This document shows positions 45,139 to 58,526 of a DNA stretch of 64,000 bases, piece after piece. Both the position numbers and the translations under genes were made by a program. The DNA comes from Rhizobium sp. CG5 (GTDB taxonomy: Bacteria; Pseudomonadota; Alphaproteobacteria; Rhizobiales; Rhizobiaceae): the NCBI RefSeq assembly GCF_023701945.1, contig NZ_JABAEF010000008.1:1-64000 (forward strand), given 5' to 3'. How positions within the stretch are numbered: the first letter of the stretch is position 1; every line of letters begins with the position of its first letter. The notes under the pieces are model-generated. The model was not told the origin of the DNA, made no database searches, and was given only the letters and a program-made list of their open reading frames with translations.

Positions 45139-46698
45139 ATGACAGACACTTCGCCCTTCTACATCACCACCGCGATCTCCTATCCCAACGGCAAGCCGCA
45201 TATCGGCCATGCCTATGAGCTGATCGCCACCGATGCCATGGCGCGCTTCCAGCGGCTGGACGGGCGAGACGTGTTCTTCCTGACCGGCACGGACGAACAC
45301 GGGCAGAAGATGCAGCAGACGGCACGGGCCGAGGGCATCACACCGTTGGAACTGGCAACACGCAATTCCGACGAATTCCGCGCCATGGGCCAATTGCTCA
45401 ACGCCTCGAACGACGATTTCATCCGCACCACCGAAGAGCGTCACCACAAAACCGTGCAGGAAGTCTGGCGCCGCATGGCGGCCAATGGCGACATCTACAA
45501 GGATAGCTATGCCGGCTGGTACTCGGTGCGCGACGAGGCCTATTACCAGGAAGAGGAAACCGAACTGCGCGCCGACGGCGTGCGCACCGGGCCGCAGGGA
45601 ACGCCTGTCGAATGGGTCGAGGAGGAGAGCTATTTCTTCAAGCTGTCGGCCTATGAGGACCGGTTGCTGAAGCTCTATGACGACCAGCCCGATTTCATCG
45701 GCCCGAACGAGCGGCGCAACGAGGTGGTGTCCTTCGTCAAGTCCGGCCTCCGAGACCTGTCGATCTCGCGCACCACGTTTGACTGGGGCATTCCGGTGCC
45801 GGGCGATCCCAAGCACGTGATGTATGTCTGGGTCGATGCGCTGACCAATTACATCACCGCGACCGGCTATGTCGAAGACGAGAACGGCCCGCGCGCCAAA
45901 TACTGGCCGGCCGACGCCCATATCATCGGCAAGGACATCATCCGCTTCCACGCGGTCTACTGGCCGGCCTTCCTGATGTCGGCCAAGCTGCCGCTGCCCA
46001 AGAAGGTGTTCGCCCACGGCTTCCTGCTCAACAAGGGCGAGAAGATGTCGAAATCGCTCGGCAATGTCGTCGATCCGGTCAATCTAGTCGACCATTTCGG
46101 GCTCGACCCGGTGCGCTACTTCTTCATGCGGGAAGTCTCGTTCGGCCAGGACGGCAGCTATAGCGAAGAGGCGATCGCCACCCGCATCAATGCCGATCTC
46201 GCCAATGGTATCGGCAATCTGGCCAGCCGCTCGCTGTCGATGATCGTCAAGAATTGCGACGGCCAATTGCCGGCGCCGGGACCGCTCAGCGACGAGGACA
46301 AGGCGATGCTGTCTGCTGCCGACGGCATGCTGGCAATCTGCCGCGAGGAGATGAGCAAGCAGATGATCCACCGCGCCGTGGCGGCGATCATCGGCACGGT
46401 GTCGGAAGCCGACCGCTATTTTGCCGGCCAGGCGCCCTGGGCGCTGAAAAAGACCGATCCGGCCCGCATGGAGACCGTGCTCTACGTGACGGCCGAAGTG
46501 GTGCGCCAGATCGCCATCCTGCTGCAGCCGATCATGCCGGACAGCGCGGCGAAACTGCTCGATCTGGTGGCGGTGCCTGCGGACAAGCGCAGCTTCGCCT
46601 CTCTCGGCGAGGCCGGTCGCCTGACGCCGGGAACGGCGCTGGAGACCCCGGCGCCGGTGTTCCCGCGTTATGTGGCGCCCGAAGCGGCGAAGGCCTGA
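45139..46698 (+). CDS. metG: Methionyl-tRNA synthetase
   Basis: Product of 519 residues, class I synthetase with HIGH-type [12 protein letters not shown] and KMSKS in [10 protein letters not shown] (near residue 298). No C-terminal tRNA-binding domain. ATG at 45139 chosen; an ATG three codons upstream (45130) is possible. First gene of an operon with tatD and an MBL gene. Confidence 0.96.
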   Translation: MTDTSPFYITTAISYPNGKPHIGHAYELIATDAMARFQRLDGRDVFFLTGTDEHGQKMQQTARAEGITPLELATRNSDEFRAMGQLLNASNDDFIRTTEERHHKTVQEVWRRMAANGDIYKDSYAGWYSVRDEAYYQEEETELRADGVRTGPQGTPVEWVEEESYFFKLSAYEDRLLKLYDDQPDFIGPNERRNEVVSFVKSGLRDLSISRTTFDWGIPVPGDPKHVMYVWVDALTNYITATGYVEDENGPRAKYWPADAHIIGKDIIRFHAVYWPAFLMSAKLPLPKKVFAHGFLLNKGEKMSKSLGNVVDPVNLVDHFGLDPVRYFFMREVSFGQDGSYSEEAIATRINADLANGIGNLASRSLSMIVKNCDGQLPAPGPLSDEDKAMLSAADGMLAICREEMSKQMIHRAVAAIIGTVSEADRYFAGQAPWALKKTDPARMETVLYVTAEVVRQIAILLQPIMPDSAAKLLDLVAVPADKRSFASLGEAGRLTPGTALETPAPVFPRYVAPEAAKA

Positions 46699-46706
46699 GG
46701 GTAAAG

Positions 46707-47486
46707 ATGCTGATCGATACCCATTGCCATCTCGACTTTGCCGATTTCGACGCCGAGCGCGACGAGCTGGTGGCGCGGGGCCATGCGGCCGGTGTCGCGC
46801 AGATGGTGACCATTTCGACGCGGGTCAGAAAGCTCGACACGCTGCTGGCCCTGACGGAGCGCTATCCGACCGTGTTCTGCTCGGTCGGCACCCATCCCAA
46901 CAATGCCAACGAAGAGCTTGACGTCACCACTGAGGACCTGGTGCGGCTGGCCCAGCATCCGAAAGTGGTGGCGATCGGCGAGGCGGGGCTCGACTATTTC
47001 TACGACACGCAGAAGCCGGAAGACCAGAAAACCGGGCTCACGCGCCATATTGCGGCGGCGCGGCAGACCCAATTGCCGCTGGTGATCCATGCCCGCAGCG
47101 CCGACGACGACATGGCGGCGATCCTGACCGCGGAAATGGGGAAGGGGGCCTTCCCTTTCATCCTGCATTGCTTCTCCTCCGGTGCGGATCTGGCGAAGAC
47201 CGGCGTTGAGCTTGGCGGCTATATATCGTTTTCCGGTATCCTGACCTTTCCGAAATCGACCGAATTGCGCGATATCGCCAAGACGATACCGCTCGACCGG
47301 CTGCTGGTCGAGACCGATGCGCCGTATCTGGCGCCAAAACGCTGGCGGGGCAAACGCAACGAGCCGTCCTATGTGGTCAATACGGCCGAGGTGCTGGCCG
47401 AGACCATGGGCTTAAGCTTCGAGGAGATGGCGAAGATCACCACCGACAATGCCTTTCGCTGCTTTTCCAAGATGCCGAGGCTCTGA
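46707..47486 (+). CDS. TatD family metal-dependent hydrolase
   Basis: Product of 259 residues with metal ligands in DTHCHLDF, GEAGLDYFYD, VIHARSAD, HCFSSG and VETDAPYLAPK. TatD proteins are deoxyribonucleases or exonucleases. It lies eight bases after metG and three before the MBL gene. Confidence 0.93.
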   Translation: MLIDTHCHLDFADFDAERDELVARGHAAGVAQMVTISTRVRKLDTLLALTERYPTVFCSVGTHPNNANEELDVTTEDLVRLAQHPKVVAIGEAGLDYFYDTQKPEDQKTGLTRHIAAARQTQLPLVIHARSADDDMAAILTAEMGKGAFPFILHCFSSGADLAKTGVELGGYISFSGILTFPKSTELRDIAKTIPLDRLLVETDAPYLAPKRWRGKRNEPSYVVNTAEVLAETMGLSFEEMAKITTDNAFRCFSKMPRL

Positions 47487-47489
47487 CCG

Positions 47490-48317
47490 ATGGGTTTTCT
47501 GCGGCGCTTCACGATCCTCGGCTGCTCGTCGTCGCCCGGCGTGCCGCGGATCAATGGCGACTGGGGCGCCTGCGATCCGGGCAATCCGAAAAACCGTCGG
47601 ACCCGTGCGTCCTTCCTGATCGAGCAGATCGGACCCGATGGCGGCAAGACCACAGTTGTTGTCGACACGGGCCCGGATTTCCGCGAGCAGATGATTGCAG
47701 CGCGGGTCGCCCATGTCGATGCGGTGATCTACACCCATGCCCATGCCGACCACCTGCATGGTATCGACGACCTGCGCGGCTATTTCCACACACAGCATCA
47801 CCGCATCCCGATCCATGCCGAGCCGGAGACCATGGAGCGGATCCGCCTCGGCTTCGGCTATTGCCTTGAGACGCCGCCGGGCAGCAGCTATCCGCCGATC
47901 GTGCTGCCGACGATCATCGAGGATCTCGACCGCCCGATCACGATCGACGGCAAAGGCGGCGCGATCGCGCTGCTGCCGCTGGTCCAGCAACATGGCGACA
48001 TCACGTCGCTGGGCCTGCGGATCGGCGACGTGGCCTATTGCTGCGACGTCAGCGATTTTCCCCAATCGACGATCGACAAGCTGTCCGGTCTCGACGTGCT
48101 GATCATCGACGCGCTGCAATACCGCTTCCATCCGAGCCATCTGTCGCTGGAACAGGCGCTCGGCTGGATCGATCGCTTCCAGCCCAAACGCGCCATCCTG
48201 ACCCATATGCATATCCCGCTGGACTACGCGACCGTGATGGCGGAAACGCCGGAGCATGTCGAACCGGCCTATGACCAGATGGTGTTCGAGTTTGAGATCG
48301 ACGACAGCGCGATCTGA
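47490..48317 (+). CDS. MBL-fold metal-dependent hydrolase (PhnP-like)
   Basis: Product of 275 residues. THAHADHLHGIDDLR near residue 84 is the metal motif and DALQYRFHPSHLSLEQAL with TLTHMHIP-like end completes it. PhnP-like phosphodiesterases share this layout; the substrate here is unknown. Part of the metG-tatD operon, a common rhizobial arrangement. Confidence 0.9.
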   Translation: MGFLRRFTILGCSSSPGVPRINGDWGACDPGNPKNRRTRASFLIEQIGPDGGKTTVVVDTGPDFREQMIAARVAHVDAVIYTHAHADHLHGIDDLRGYFHTQHHRIPIHAEPETMERIRLGFGYCLETPPGSSYPPIVLPTIIEDLDRPITIDGKGGAIALLPLVQQHGDITSLGLRIGDVAYCCDVSDFPQSTIDKLSGLDVLIIDALQYRFHPSHLSLEQALGWIDRFQPKRAILTHMHIPLDYATVMAETPEHVEPAYDQMVFEFEIDDSAI

Positions 48318-48514
48318 CGGAAAAGTCTGAGGATACGGCGCCAAGTGCTTGATCGGGCCGAGTTTTTTGGCATCAGCGCTGGCGGCCATTGCACCGGGGT
48401 TCTGGATCTTTTCAGCCGTTTTAGTTCCATAATCTATCTTATGCGATCTTTGCGTAGCGGCGGGTGGGTTCTATTTCCAAGTGCGACAGGACGCGGATCG
48501 CCTTCCAAATCCCA

Positions 48515-49696
48515 TCACTTTGCCGGCGTCGTCCCTTGTCGTGATCGCCGGGTTAGCAGCGGCCGCCTGCCTTCTGCGACCGGCGCCATGATGACGCTGA
48601 GGACCGTCAGCGGCAGCAGGATGAGAAAGCTGGCGGTGATGCCGAAATGTTCGGCGATGGCGCCGAGCACGGGTGGAATGCCGAGCGTCGAGACCAGCAT
48701 GGTCAGCGACAGCGCCGCCAGGTTTTCCGCCGGACTGCGCTGGCCGCCGAGATTGGCGACGGTGGCAACGGCCATCGGATAGTTGAGCGCCACGCCACAG
48801 CCGATCAGCGCCAGGCCGAGGCCGCCGGCAAGCTGGCCGCCGACCAGCAATAGCAGAATGAGGCCTAAGGCCACCAGCAAAGCGGAACCCTGGACGAGAT
48901 GCTGCGGGCGGAACGTGTCGCGCAAGCGGTCGCCGATCAGCCGCGTGAAACCCATTCCGACGGTGAAACAGGCGTAGAGCAGCCCTGCCCTTGCCGGATC
49001 GCCGGTGATTTCTTCCTGGATGAAGAAGATGCCCCAATCGTAGATGGCGCCCTCGATAATGCCGATGCCGATAATCAGCAGCGCGATCAGCAGGATAGCC
49101 TTGTCGGGCATCACGAAGATCGTCGCCTTGGCACCCGATTGCGCGATCCAGGGCGCGACTGCGGGCGGCGTGATGCGCAGGATCAGCAGGCAGCAGAGAA
49201 GCACAAAGGCGCCGGCACCGGCCAGGTGGACGGCGGCACTCGTTCCCCATCCCGCCAAGAGGCCGGAGGCGATGGTTCCGACCAGCAGGCCGATCGACCA
49301 GAAACCGTGGCTACGGGCCAGGATCTTGACGCCGCTTTGCTGCTCGATGCCGGTCGAGACCATGTTCTGCGCCACTTCCAGAATGGTGCGGATAAAGCCC
49401 ATCAGCACCAGACCCAGCACGACCGCGTAAAACGGCACCAGTGCCAGTACCGGGATCAACAAGGCCAGCAGGGCCAGCATCAAGGCGGCAGTGCGACGCG
49501 GGCTCAGCGCGTTGTTGATCTTGCCGGCCAGCGGCAGCGCCAGGAACGTGCCGAGCGGCACGGCAAGCAAGGCCGCCCCGAGCATGGCCTTGTCGATGCC
49601 AAGCCCCGCCTGAATGTCGGGCAGCCGGGTGAACAATGAAATGAACAGGATGGAATTGCAGAAGAACATCAAGGCAGGCGGCGCGAGCATGCGCAT
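48515..49696 (-). CDS. MFS transporter
   Basis: Product of 393 residues with about 12 membrane helices (FFCNSILFISLFTRLPDIQ, LLAVPLGTFLALPLAGKI, SHGFWSIGLLVGTIASGL, TVGMGFTRLIGDRL). The pattern resembles MFS members close to sugar/fucose permeases. Substrate unknown. ATG at 49696 has no strong ribosome site. Confidence 0.88.
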   Translation of the reverse strand: MRMLAPPALMFFCNSILFISLFTRLPDIQAGLGIDKAMLGAALLAVPLGTFLALPLAGKINNALSPRRTAALMLALLALLIPVLALVPFYAVVLGLVLMGFIRTILEVAQNMVSTGIEQQSGVKILARSHGFWSIGLLVGTIASGLLAGWGTSAAVHLAGAGAFVLLCCLLILRITPPAVAPWIAQSGAKATIFVMPDKAILLIALLIIGIGIIEGAIYDWGIFFIQEEITGDPARAGLLYACFTVGMGFTRLIGDRLRDTFRPQHLVQGSALLVALGLILLLLVGGQLAGGLGLALIGCGVALNYPMAVATVANLGGQRSPAENLAALSLTMLVSTLGIPPVLGAIAEHFGITASFLILLPLTVLSVIMAPVAEGRRPLLTRRSRQGTTPAK

Positions 49697-49713
49697 GGCG
49701 AGACATATCCGAC

Positions 49714-49763
49714 TAGAGCATGTCGTCCGAAAGTGGGCACCGGTTTCGCGACAACGACATGCG
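49714..49763. repeat. Rhizobiales dispersed palindromic repeat
   Basis: GAGCATGTCGTCC at the left and ACAACGACATGC at the right flank GAAAGTGGGCACCGGTTTC, a common dispersed repeat of the order. The rest of 49764-50016 shows no gene. Confidence 0.6.
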
Positions 49764-50016
49764 ACACAAAAGAGAGGAAGCGTCTGGACGCGAATCTCAA
49801 AGATCGCGACAGGCTTTCGGCAAATCGACGGGATGGACCGAACCGCAACCGGTTCGCAATGTTGCGTCGCACAAGCGTCTTGAAAGCGCAAGGCGGGCGG
49901 TCTGGCCCTGCCGCCCAATTCGGCGTGAGAGCCGGCTTTTGCACCCGCCCTTTTCGAATCGTCGAACTGCTCTATACTTGTTTAGGATCACGTGAAAAAC
50001 CAGAAGGGGAATTGCC

Positions 50017-50451
50017 ATGCATGCCGGACTTTCCAGTACCTTCGCTTTCCTTGGATTTTTATCTGTTGGCCTGTTGCAGCCGGCGCAGGCCGATGACAGG
50101 ACCGATGCCGCACGCCTGGCGATTTCCGGCCAGATCTCGGCCTTTCTGAACGACGATGCGGAAAAGGCCTATTCCTTCGCCTCCCCGGATATCAAGGCGC
50201 GGTTTCCCGATGCGGAGCGGTTTTTCGACATGGTCAAGCAGACCTATACGCCCGTTTATCGCCCCGGCAACTATGCCTTTGGCCGCGCCAAGTTCGTGGC
50301 GGACGGCAATCGGGCCTATCAGGAAGTTCTGATTTCCGGCAAGGACGGCAAGGACTGGGCGGTCTATTACGATCTGATGCGCCAGCCGGACGGCCGTTAC
50401 GTGATCAATGGCGTCAAGATGACCGTCGACACGCTGAGCCGCGGCATCTGA
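50017..50451 (+). CDS. DUF4864 exported protein
   Basis: Product of 144 residues with a signal peptide (about residues 1-25, ending QPAQA) and the DUF4864 body (AYSFASPDIKARFPDAERFF, WAVYYDLMRQPDGRYVINGV), a cystatin/SnoaL-like fold. AGAAGGGG precedes the ATG. Function unknown. Confidence 0.9.
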   Translation: MHAGLSSTFAFLGFLSVGLLQPAQADDRTDAARLAISGQISAFLNDDAEKAYSFASPDIKARFPDAERFFDMVKQTYTPVYRPGNYAFGRAKFVADGNRAYQEVLISGKDGKDWAVYYDLMRQPDGRYVINGVKMTVDTLSRGI

Positions 50452-50477
50452 GCCATCAGAGCGGCCGAGGCGCCTGC

Positions 50478-50575
50478 TGGAGCATTTCCGGCGAAAACGG
50501 AACCGCCATCAATGCTCTATCTCTTTGTTCTGACGCAAAACCGGTTCAGACTTTTGCTGGAATTGCTCTACCGGG
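50478..50575. repeat. Rhizobiales dispersed repeat
   Basis: Starts GGAGCATTTCCGGCGAAAAC, includes ATGCTCTATCTCTTTGTTCTGACGC and ends GCTGGAATTGCTCTA, a very frequent intergenic repeat of this order. It fills the gap between the convergent DUF4864 and tgt genes and overlaps the tgt stop. Confidence 0.65.
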
Positions 50576-51698
50576 CCTCGATATCGCCCCTCGCCCACAT
50601 GTCCTGGGTCTCGGCCATGAAATCGGCAAAGCGGCCCTCGTCCAGCGCCTTGCGGATGCCCTTCATCAGGTCCTGGTAATAGGACAGGTTGTTCCACGAC
50701 AGCAGCATGCCGCCCAGCGCCTCGTTGGAGCGCACCAGATGGTGCAGGTAGGCGCGCGAATAATCGCGGGCGGCCGGGCAATCGGATTCCTCGTCCAGCG
50801 GCCGCATGTCCTCGGCGTGGCGGGCGTTGCGGATATTGACCTTGCCGCGGCGGGTAAAGGCCAGGCCATGGCGGCCGGAGCGGGTCGGCATGACGCAGTC
50901 GAACATGTCGATGCCCTCAGCCACCGATTTCAGCATGTCGTCCGGCGTACCGACGCCCATCAGGTAACGCGGCTTTTCGGTCGGCAGCACCGGCAATGTG
51001 ACATTCAGCATCTGCAGCATGACGTCCTGCGGCTCGCCGACCGCCAGGCCGCCGATCGAATAGCCCTTGAGGTCGAGATCCTTCAAGGCTTCGGCCGAGC
51101 GGATGCGCAGCTTTGGGATATCGCCGCCCTGGACGATGCCGAACATCGCCTTGCCGGGCTGGGTGCCGAAGGCAACACGGCAGCGCTCGGCCCAGCGCAG
51201 CGACATTTCCATGGCGCGCTCGATCTCCTTGGGCTCGGACGGCAGCGCCACGCATTCGTCGAGCTGCATCTGGATATCGGAGCCGAGCAGTCCCTGGATC
51301 TCGATCGAGCGTTCCGGCGACATGTGATGCAGGCTGCCGTCGATATGGCTCTTGAAGGTGACGCCCTGCTCGTCCAGCTTGCGCAGGCCCGACAGCGACA
51401 TGACCTGGAAGCCGCCGCTGTCGGTGAGGATCGGATGCGGCCAGCGGATCAGCTCATGCAGGCCGCCGAGGCGGGCGACACGCTCGGCGCCCGGCCGCAG
51501 CATCAGGTGATAGGTATTGCCGAGAATGATATCGGCGCCGGTGTCGCGGACCTGATCGAGATACATGGCCTTGACGGTGCCGACGGTGCCGACCGGCATG
51601 AAGGCCGGCGTGCGGATGGTACCGCGCGGCATGGTGATCTCGCCGAGCCGGGCCCGGCCCTCGGTCTTCTTCAGGGTGAACTGGAAATTGTCGGTCAT
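50568..51698 (-). CDS. tgt: tRNA-guanine transglycosylase
   Basis: Product of 376 residues that swaps guanine-34 for preQ1 in the queuosine pathway. Catalytic Asp regions ([37 protein letters not shown]) are intact. The zinc site, CxCxxC in E. coli Tgt, reads [17 protein letters not shown], leaving one cysteine and the histidine. It overlaps queA by four bases. Confidence 0.94.
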   Translation of the reverse strand: MTDNFQFTLKKTEGRARLGEITMPRGTIRTPAFMPVGTVGTVKAMYLDQVRDTGADIILGNTYHLMLRPGAERVARLGGLHELIRWPHPILTDSGGFQVMSLSGLRKLDEQGVTFKSHIDGSLHHMSPERSIEIQGLLGSDIQMQLDECVALPSEPKEIERAMEMSLRWAERCRVAFGTQPGKAMFGIVQGGDIPKLRIRSAEALKDLDLKGYSIGGLAVGEPQDVMLQMLNVTLPVLPTEKPRYLMGVGTPDDMLKSVAEGIDMFDCVMPTRSGRHGLAFTRRGKVNIRNARHAEDMRPLDEESDCPAARDYSRAYLHHLVRSNEALGGMLLSWNNLSYYQDLMKGIRKALDEGRFADFMAETQDMWARGDIEAR

Positions 51699-52780
51699 TT
51701 CAAGGCTTTCCGGAACAGGAGGCTGGCGTCGCCATAGGAATAGAAACGGTAGCCGTCGGCAATGGCATGGGCATAGGCGGCGCGCATGGTGTCAAGCCCG
51801 GCAAAGGCCGAGATCAGCATGAACAGCGTCGACTTCGGCAGATGGAAATTGGTCATCAGCAGGTCGACCGCTTTGAAGCGGTAGCCGGGCGTGATGAAGA
51901 TGCCGGTGGCGCCCGACCAGGGCGTGATGGTGCCGTCGTCCTCAGCCGCACTCTCGATCAGCCGCAGCGAGGTGGTGCCGACGCAGACTATGCGGCCGCC
52001 CCTCGCCCGCACAGTATTGAGGGCGGCTGCGGTCTTCTGCGAGACATGGCCGGTTTCCAGATGCATCTTGTGATCGTCGGTATCGTCGGCCTTCACCGGC
52101 AGGAAGGTGCCGGCGCCGACATGCAGGGTGACGAAATGGCGCTCGACGCCTGACGCATCGAGCCTCTCAAACAGGTCCGGCGTGAAATGCAGGCCGGCGG
52201 TGGGCGCGGCCACGGCCCCCTCCTCCCGCGCGTAGATGGTCTGGTAGTCGGCACGGTCCTGCCCGTCTTCCGGGCGCTTGGCGGCGATATAGGGCGGTAA
52301 AGGAATGTGGCCTGTCGTGGCGATGGCGGCGTCGAGATCGGGACCGGAGAGATCGAAGGTAAGCGTGATTTCTCCCGCCTCGCCCTTTTCCGTGACGGTG
52401 GCGATCAGTTCGCCGAGCAGGCAGGTCTCGCTGCCCTTGCCGAACACCACGCGGTCGCCCGCCTTGATACGTTTGCCGGGCCGGGCGAAGGCCAGCCAGC
52501 GGTTAGGCCCGACGCGCATGTGCAGCGTCGCGGAAACCGGCGTCTGTTCGGCGCCATCGCGCAGGCGGACACCTTCCAACTGGGCCGGAATGACCTTGGT
52601 ATCGTTGAAGACGAGGGCGTCGCCGGGTCTGAGATAGGATGGCAGGTCGAAGACGTTACGGTCCTCGAAAGCGGCCTGTTCCGGCCAGACGATCAGCATA
52701 CGGGCGCTGTCGCGCGGGCTGGCTGGCCGCAGCGCAATATTGTCATCGGGCAGGTCGAAATCGAACAGGTCTACGCGCAT
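51695..52780 (-). CDS. queA: S-adenosylmethionine:tRNA ribosyltransferase-isomerase
   Basis: Product of 361 residues. Transfers the ribosyl part of SAM to preQ1-tRNA to give epoxyqueuosine. Landmarks: [52 protein letters not shown] and [20 protein letters not shown]. The stop overlaps the tgt ATG (ATGA). Confidence 0.95.
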   Translation of the reverse strand: MRVDLFDFDLPDDNIALRPASPRDSARMLIVWPEQAAFEDRNVFDLPSYLRPGDALVFNDTKVIPAQLEGVRLRDGAEQTPVSATLHMRVGPNRWLAFARPGKRIKAGDRVVFGKGSETCLLGELIATVTEKGEAGEITLTFDLSGPDLDAAIATTGHIPLPPYIAAKRPEDGQDRADYQTIYAREEGAVAAPTAGLHFTPDLFERLDASGVERHFVTLHVGAGTFLPVKADDTDDHKMHLETGHVSQKTAAALNTVRARGGRIVCVGTTSLRLIESAAEDDGTITPWSGATGIFITPGYRFKAVDLLMTNFHLPKSTLFMLISAFAGLDTMRAAYAHAIADGYRFYSYGDASLLFRKALK

Positions 52781-52808
52781 CGGAAATCACGGGCATTGGA
52801 GAAACGCG

Positions 52809-52843
52809 AAACCCGCCCGAATGCCAAGCACACGGGCGGGTTT
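52809..52843 (-). terminator. Terminator after the cytosolic cyclophilin gene
   Basis: AAACCCGCCCG and CGGGCGGGTTT, perfect 11-base arms with 13-base loop, between the cyclophilin stop and queA. It should separate the two transcripts. Confidence 0.7.
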
Positions 52844-52859
52844 GCAATCAGATACGACT

Positions 52860-53369
52860 TCAGGCGTCGGCAGCGACCTTCATCGAGACGATCGAGTCGG
52901 GGTCGCGCACGGGCTCGCCCTTCTTGATCTGGTCGATGATGTCCATGCCTTCCATGACCTGGCCCCAGACAGAATACTGCTTGTTGAGCCAGGGGGCATC
53001 GGTGAAGCAGATGAAGAACTGCGAATTGGCCGAGTTCGGGCTCTGCGAGCGGGCCATGGAGCAGGTGCCGCGGATATGGGAGGTCGCGGAGAATTCTGCC
53101 TTCAGGTCGGGCTTCGACGAGCCGCCCATGCCGGCGCGGGCCGGGTTGAAGCTTTCGCCACCCTGCTTGCCGAACTGTACGTCGCCGGTCTGGGCCATGA
53201 AATCGGGAATGACGCGGTGGAAGACGACGCCATCATAGGCACCTTCGCGCGACAGTTCCTTGATGCGGGCGACATGCTCGGGCGCCAGTTCGGGCAGAAG
53301 GGCGATGACGACCTTGCCCTTGGTGGTTTCCATGATGATGGTGTTTTCGGGATCCTTGATCTCGGCCAT
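52860..53369 (-). CDS. Cyclophilin-type peptidyl-prolyl isomerase, cytosolic
   Basis: Product of 169 residues without signal peptide. Active-site segments VVFHRVIPDFMAQTGD, GTCSMARSQSPNSANSQFFI and APWLNKQYSVWGQVMEGMD are intact. Paralogue of the exported protein upstream, 39 bases away. Confidence 0.94.
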   Translation of the reverse strand: MAEIKDPENTIIMETTKGKVVIALLPELAPEHVARIKELSREGAYDGVVFHRVIPDFMAQTGDVQFGKQGGESFNPARAGMGGSSKPDLKAEFSATSHIRGTCSMARSQSPNSANSQFFICFTDAPWLNKQYSVWGQVMEGMDIIDQIKKGEPVRDPDSIVSMKVAADA

Positions 53370-53408
53370 GTTATTTCTCCTTGGTGCGGGATTGCGCCCG
53401 TTTTGGTA

Positions 53409-53978
53409 TTATTTTCTGCCGACCGTGACCTTGATCATACGGTCGGGATCGGTGACTTCGCCATTGCCGCCCTCACCGCGCTTGATCTTGTCGACATAAT
53501 CCATGCCGGCGATGACCTTGCCGACGACCGTGTACTGGCCGTTCAGGAAGCCGCCATCGCCAAACATGATGAAGAACTGCGAATTGGCCGAATTCGGATC
53601 CTGGCTGCGCGCCATGCCGACCGTGCCTTTTTCGAAGGGGGTGTTGGAAAATTCGGCCGGCAGGTCGGGCAGGCTGGAGCCGCCGGTTCCGGCACGGCTG
53701 GCATCGAAGCCATTTTCCATGTCGCCATACTGGACGTCGCCGGTCTGGGCCATGAAGCCGTCGATCACCCGGTGAAAGGCGACATTGTCATATTCGCCCT
53801 TCTTGGCGAGTTCCTTGATCTGCGCGACATGTTTTGGCGCGATATCGGGCAGCAGTTCGATGACAACAGGACCGTCCTTCAGCTGGATCGTCAGGAAATC
53901 GTCTTCGCCGGCAAAGGCACTGACGGCCGATGATGCGAGAGCAATGGCGCCAACAAAGGCGAGATGAAGCAGTTTCAT
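53409..53978 (-). CDS. Cyclophilin-type peptidyl-prolyl isomerase, periplasmic
   Basis: Product of 189 residues with a signal peptide (ending SAVSAFAG near residue 24). Active-site segments VAFHRVIDGFMAQTGD, GTVGMARSQDPNSANSQFFI and GFLNGQYTVVGKVIAGMD are present. Probably made by duplication with the downstream gene. Confidence 0.93.
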   Translation of the reverse strand: MKLLHLAFVGAIALASSAVSAFAGEDDFLTIQLKDGPVVIELLPDIAPKHVAQIKELAKKGEYDNVAFHRVIDGFMAQTGDVQYGDMENGFDASRAGTGGSSLPDLPAEFSNTPFEKGTVGMARSQDPNSANSQFFIMFGDGGFLNGQYTVVGKVIAGMDYVDKIKRGEGGNGEVTDPDRMIKVTVGRK

Positions 53979-54012
53979 GGGGGCTCCATAGGCTATGAAT
54001 TAAAAGAAAGGC

Positions 54013-54507
54013 TCACGTCTTGAGCTTTGACTGCAGAGCCCGCAGCACGGCCGCGGGCACGAAGGCGCTGACATTGCCGCCCATGGCGGCGATTTGCCGG
54101 ACCAATGTGGCGGTAATGGGCCGGGAGGCCGTTGCCGCGGGTAAGAAAATCGTCTGCAGGTCGGGCGCCATCTGGTTATTCATGCCGGCCATCTGCATCT
54201 CGTAGTCGAGATCGGTGCCGTCGCGCAGGCCGCGCACCAAGAGTCTTGCGCCGTGTTGGCGGGCCGCATCGACGGCGAGGCCGTCGAAAGACACCACGGA
54301 AATCCTGGCGGCCCGATCGGGAAAAGCGTCCGCCAGGCTCTGGCGGATCAACTCGGCGCGCTCCTCATAAGAAAATAGCGGCGGCTTGCCGGGATGAATG
54401 CCAATCGCCACGATCACTTCAGGCACGACGTTCAGCGCCTGAACAAGAACGTCCAGATGTCCGTTGGTTATCGGATCGAAGGAGCCTGGATAGAATGCTT
54501 TGGTCAT
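54013..54507 (-). CDS. coaD: Phosphopantetheine adenylyltransferase
   Basis: Product of 164 residues, coenzyme A pathway. [17 protein letters not shown] carries the TxGH nucleotidyl-transfer motif. Followed by cyclophilins on the same strand, the usual rhizobial order after gyrA. Confidence 0.95.
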   Translation of the reverse strand: MTKAFYPGSFDPITNGHLDVLVQALNVVPEVIVAIGIHPGKPPLFSYEERAELIRQSLADAFPDRAARISVVSFDGLAVDAARQHGARLLVRGLRDGTDLDYEMQMAGMNNQMAPDLQTIFLPAATASRPITATLVRQIAAMGGNVSAFVPAAVLRALQSKLKT

Positions 54508-54688
54508 GGCAGCCCGAGGAGTGGATTTTCTCGCCTTTTGTCATGGAAGAACCGGGACCGCAAGCAATTTAGGCATTGTTGCGGCGCGGGCCGCGTGAAC
54601 CGCCGATGAACGCGCCATTCAGCACGATTTCAGGGCAAGCGTGTCAATAATGACACCCAGATCCTGATTTTATTGTTCGGTGCAACAT

Positions 54689-54826
54689 ATGCTTGCTGTT
54701 CTTGTAATCCTTGCGATATTGGCGTCGCTGCTTATCGAAATCGTCGTCTCGCTCGTCCTTGATGCCGAGCTGCCGCCCTGCCCAAATCGGCTCGGGTGCC
54801 GGCGCTCGAACATGAACGAGAGATGA
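54689..54826 (+). CDS. Possible small membrane peptide
   Basis: 45 residues, MLAVLVILAILASLLIEIVV then a polar end. No proper ribosome site. The 446-base gap between coaD and the next small gene holds nothing else I can support. Confidence 0.25.
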   Translation: MLAVLVILAILASLLIEIVVSLVLDAELPPCPNRLGCRRSNMNER

Positions 54827-54953
54827 ACGAAGCGTTAAGGTGAGCTTCAGGCCGGCTGTCTTATTAAGAATTGCAAGAAACAACGGAACCAATCTCATTC
54901 CTGAGGGTTTTTCGCCTGAGGTCGATGATGCTTCCTACGAAGGAATAAATCCG

Positions 54954-55106
54954 ATGCCCGATAAAGTGACGATGATCAATCTTGTATGGATGGCCATGAT
55001 GGGCGCCATGCTTGCTACCTCACTCGGCTTTCATACCAGCGAAGATGAAGGCGGCACGTTTTACGGACCGCCGATTACCGCTCGGTACCACAGCTTCGGA
55101 CACTGA
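54954..55106 (+). CDS. Small membrane protein, unknown
   Basis: 50 residues, MPDKVTMINLVWMAMMGAML then a polar end (HTSEDEGGTFYGPPITARY). AAGGA with good spacing precedes the ATG. One membrane helix. Function unknown. Confidence 0.5.
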   Translation: MPDKVTMINLVWMAMMGAMLATSLGFHTSEDEGGTFYGPPITARYHSFGH

Positions 55107-55177
55107 AGCTTAAACATATTCGGTTAAAACAGCCCAGTCTGCCGTCACGGCACACGCCGAACCGGAAAGGAAGACCT

Positions 55178-55312
55178 ATGTTCGTAACGCTAGCCGTACT
55201 TGCCGCGCTGATCAGCGCCATGTTTGTTGCGTCCGTGGCTTCCACGGTTTCGGCGCTGCGGCGCGAACGCGATGATTTCAAGAGCATGGTCGAGCGCCAC
55301 AAGGCGTTCTGA
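55178..55312 (+). CDS. Small single-pass membrane protein, unknown
   Basis: 44 residues: a helix (FVTLAVLAALISAMFVASVA) then a basic cytoplasmic tail (LRRERDDFKSMVERHKAF). A strong GGAAAGGAAG site precedes the ATG at 55178. Not recognised. Confidence 0.55.
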   Translation: MFVTLAVLAALISAMFVASVASTVSALRRERDDFKSMVERHKAF

Positions 55313-55442
55313 TCGAACCGGCGGACGATATCGCCTCCAGTATCGCTCTGCCGATCATAGCGGCTCGTCGGGATCCACACCGTCCAGCCTGACATCTCAG
55401 ACCAGTCCTCCCCTCCTGAACCAGCATGGAGAGCAGGTTTTC

Positions 55443-55475
55443 AAAGCCCGCCGGACAACCGTCCGGCGGGCTTTT
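55443..55475. terminator. Bidirectional terminator between small ORFs and gyrA
   Basis: AAAGCCCGCCGGAC and GTCCGGCGGGCTTTT, 14-base perfect arms with AACC loop. Serves the rightward genes and gyrA, whose stop is 12 bases away. Confidence 0.85.
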
Positions 55476-55486
55476 GTTATGCCGAA

Positions 55487-58291
<2,805 letters not shown>

Positions 58292-58526
58292 ATCAGGTCA
58301 CGATCTTTTTTCGGAATCACTGGGGCGTTTATAGCGGAAAGGGCGCGCGAGCGCCAATTTCGCCGGAGGTTTTGAACAGGCTTTTGCGGCTGCCCGAAGG
58401 CAGAACCGCCATTTGCCAGAGGTATAGCGGATGGCCGGCCTTGCCAAGGGCTGGTCGCAGGCTCCACAATGGAGCCAGTGCCGATGTTCAAGCGGCAGGC
58501 TTTGGCGATCGGGCAGAGGGTGGACC

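Noticed and set aside
49714..49763. Transcription factor operator
   Set aside because: The palindrome matches a dispersed Rhizobiales repeat rather than a gene-specific site.
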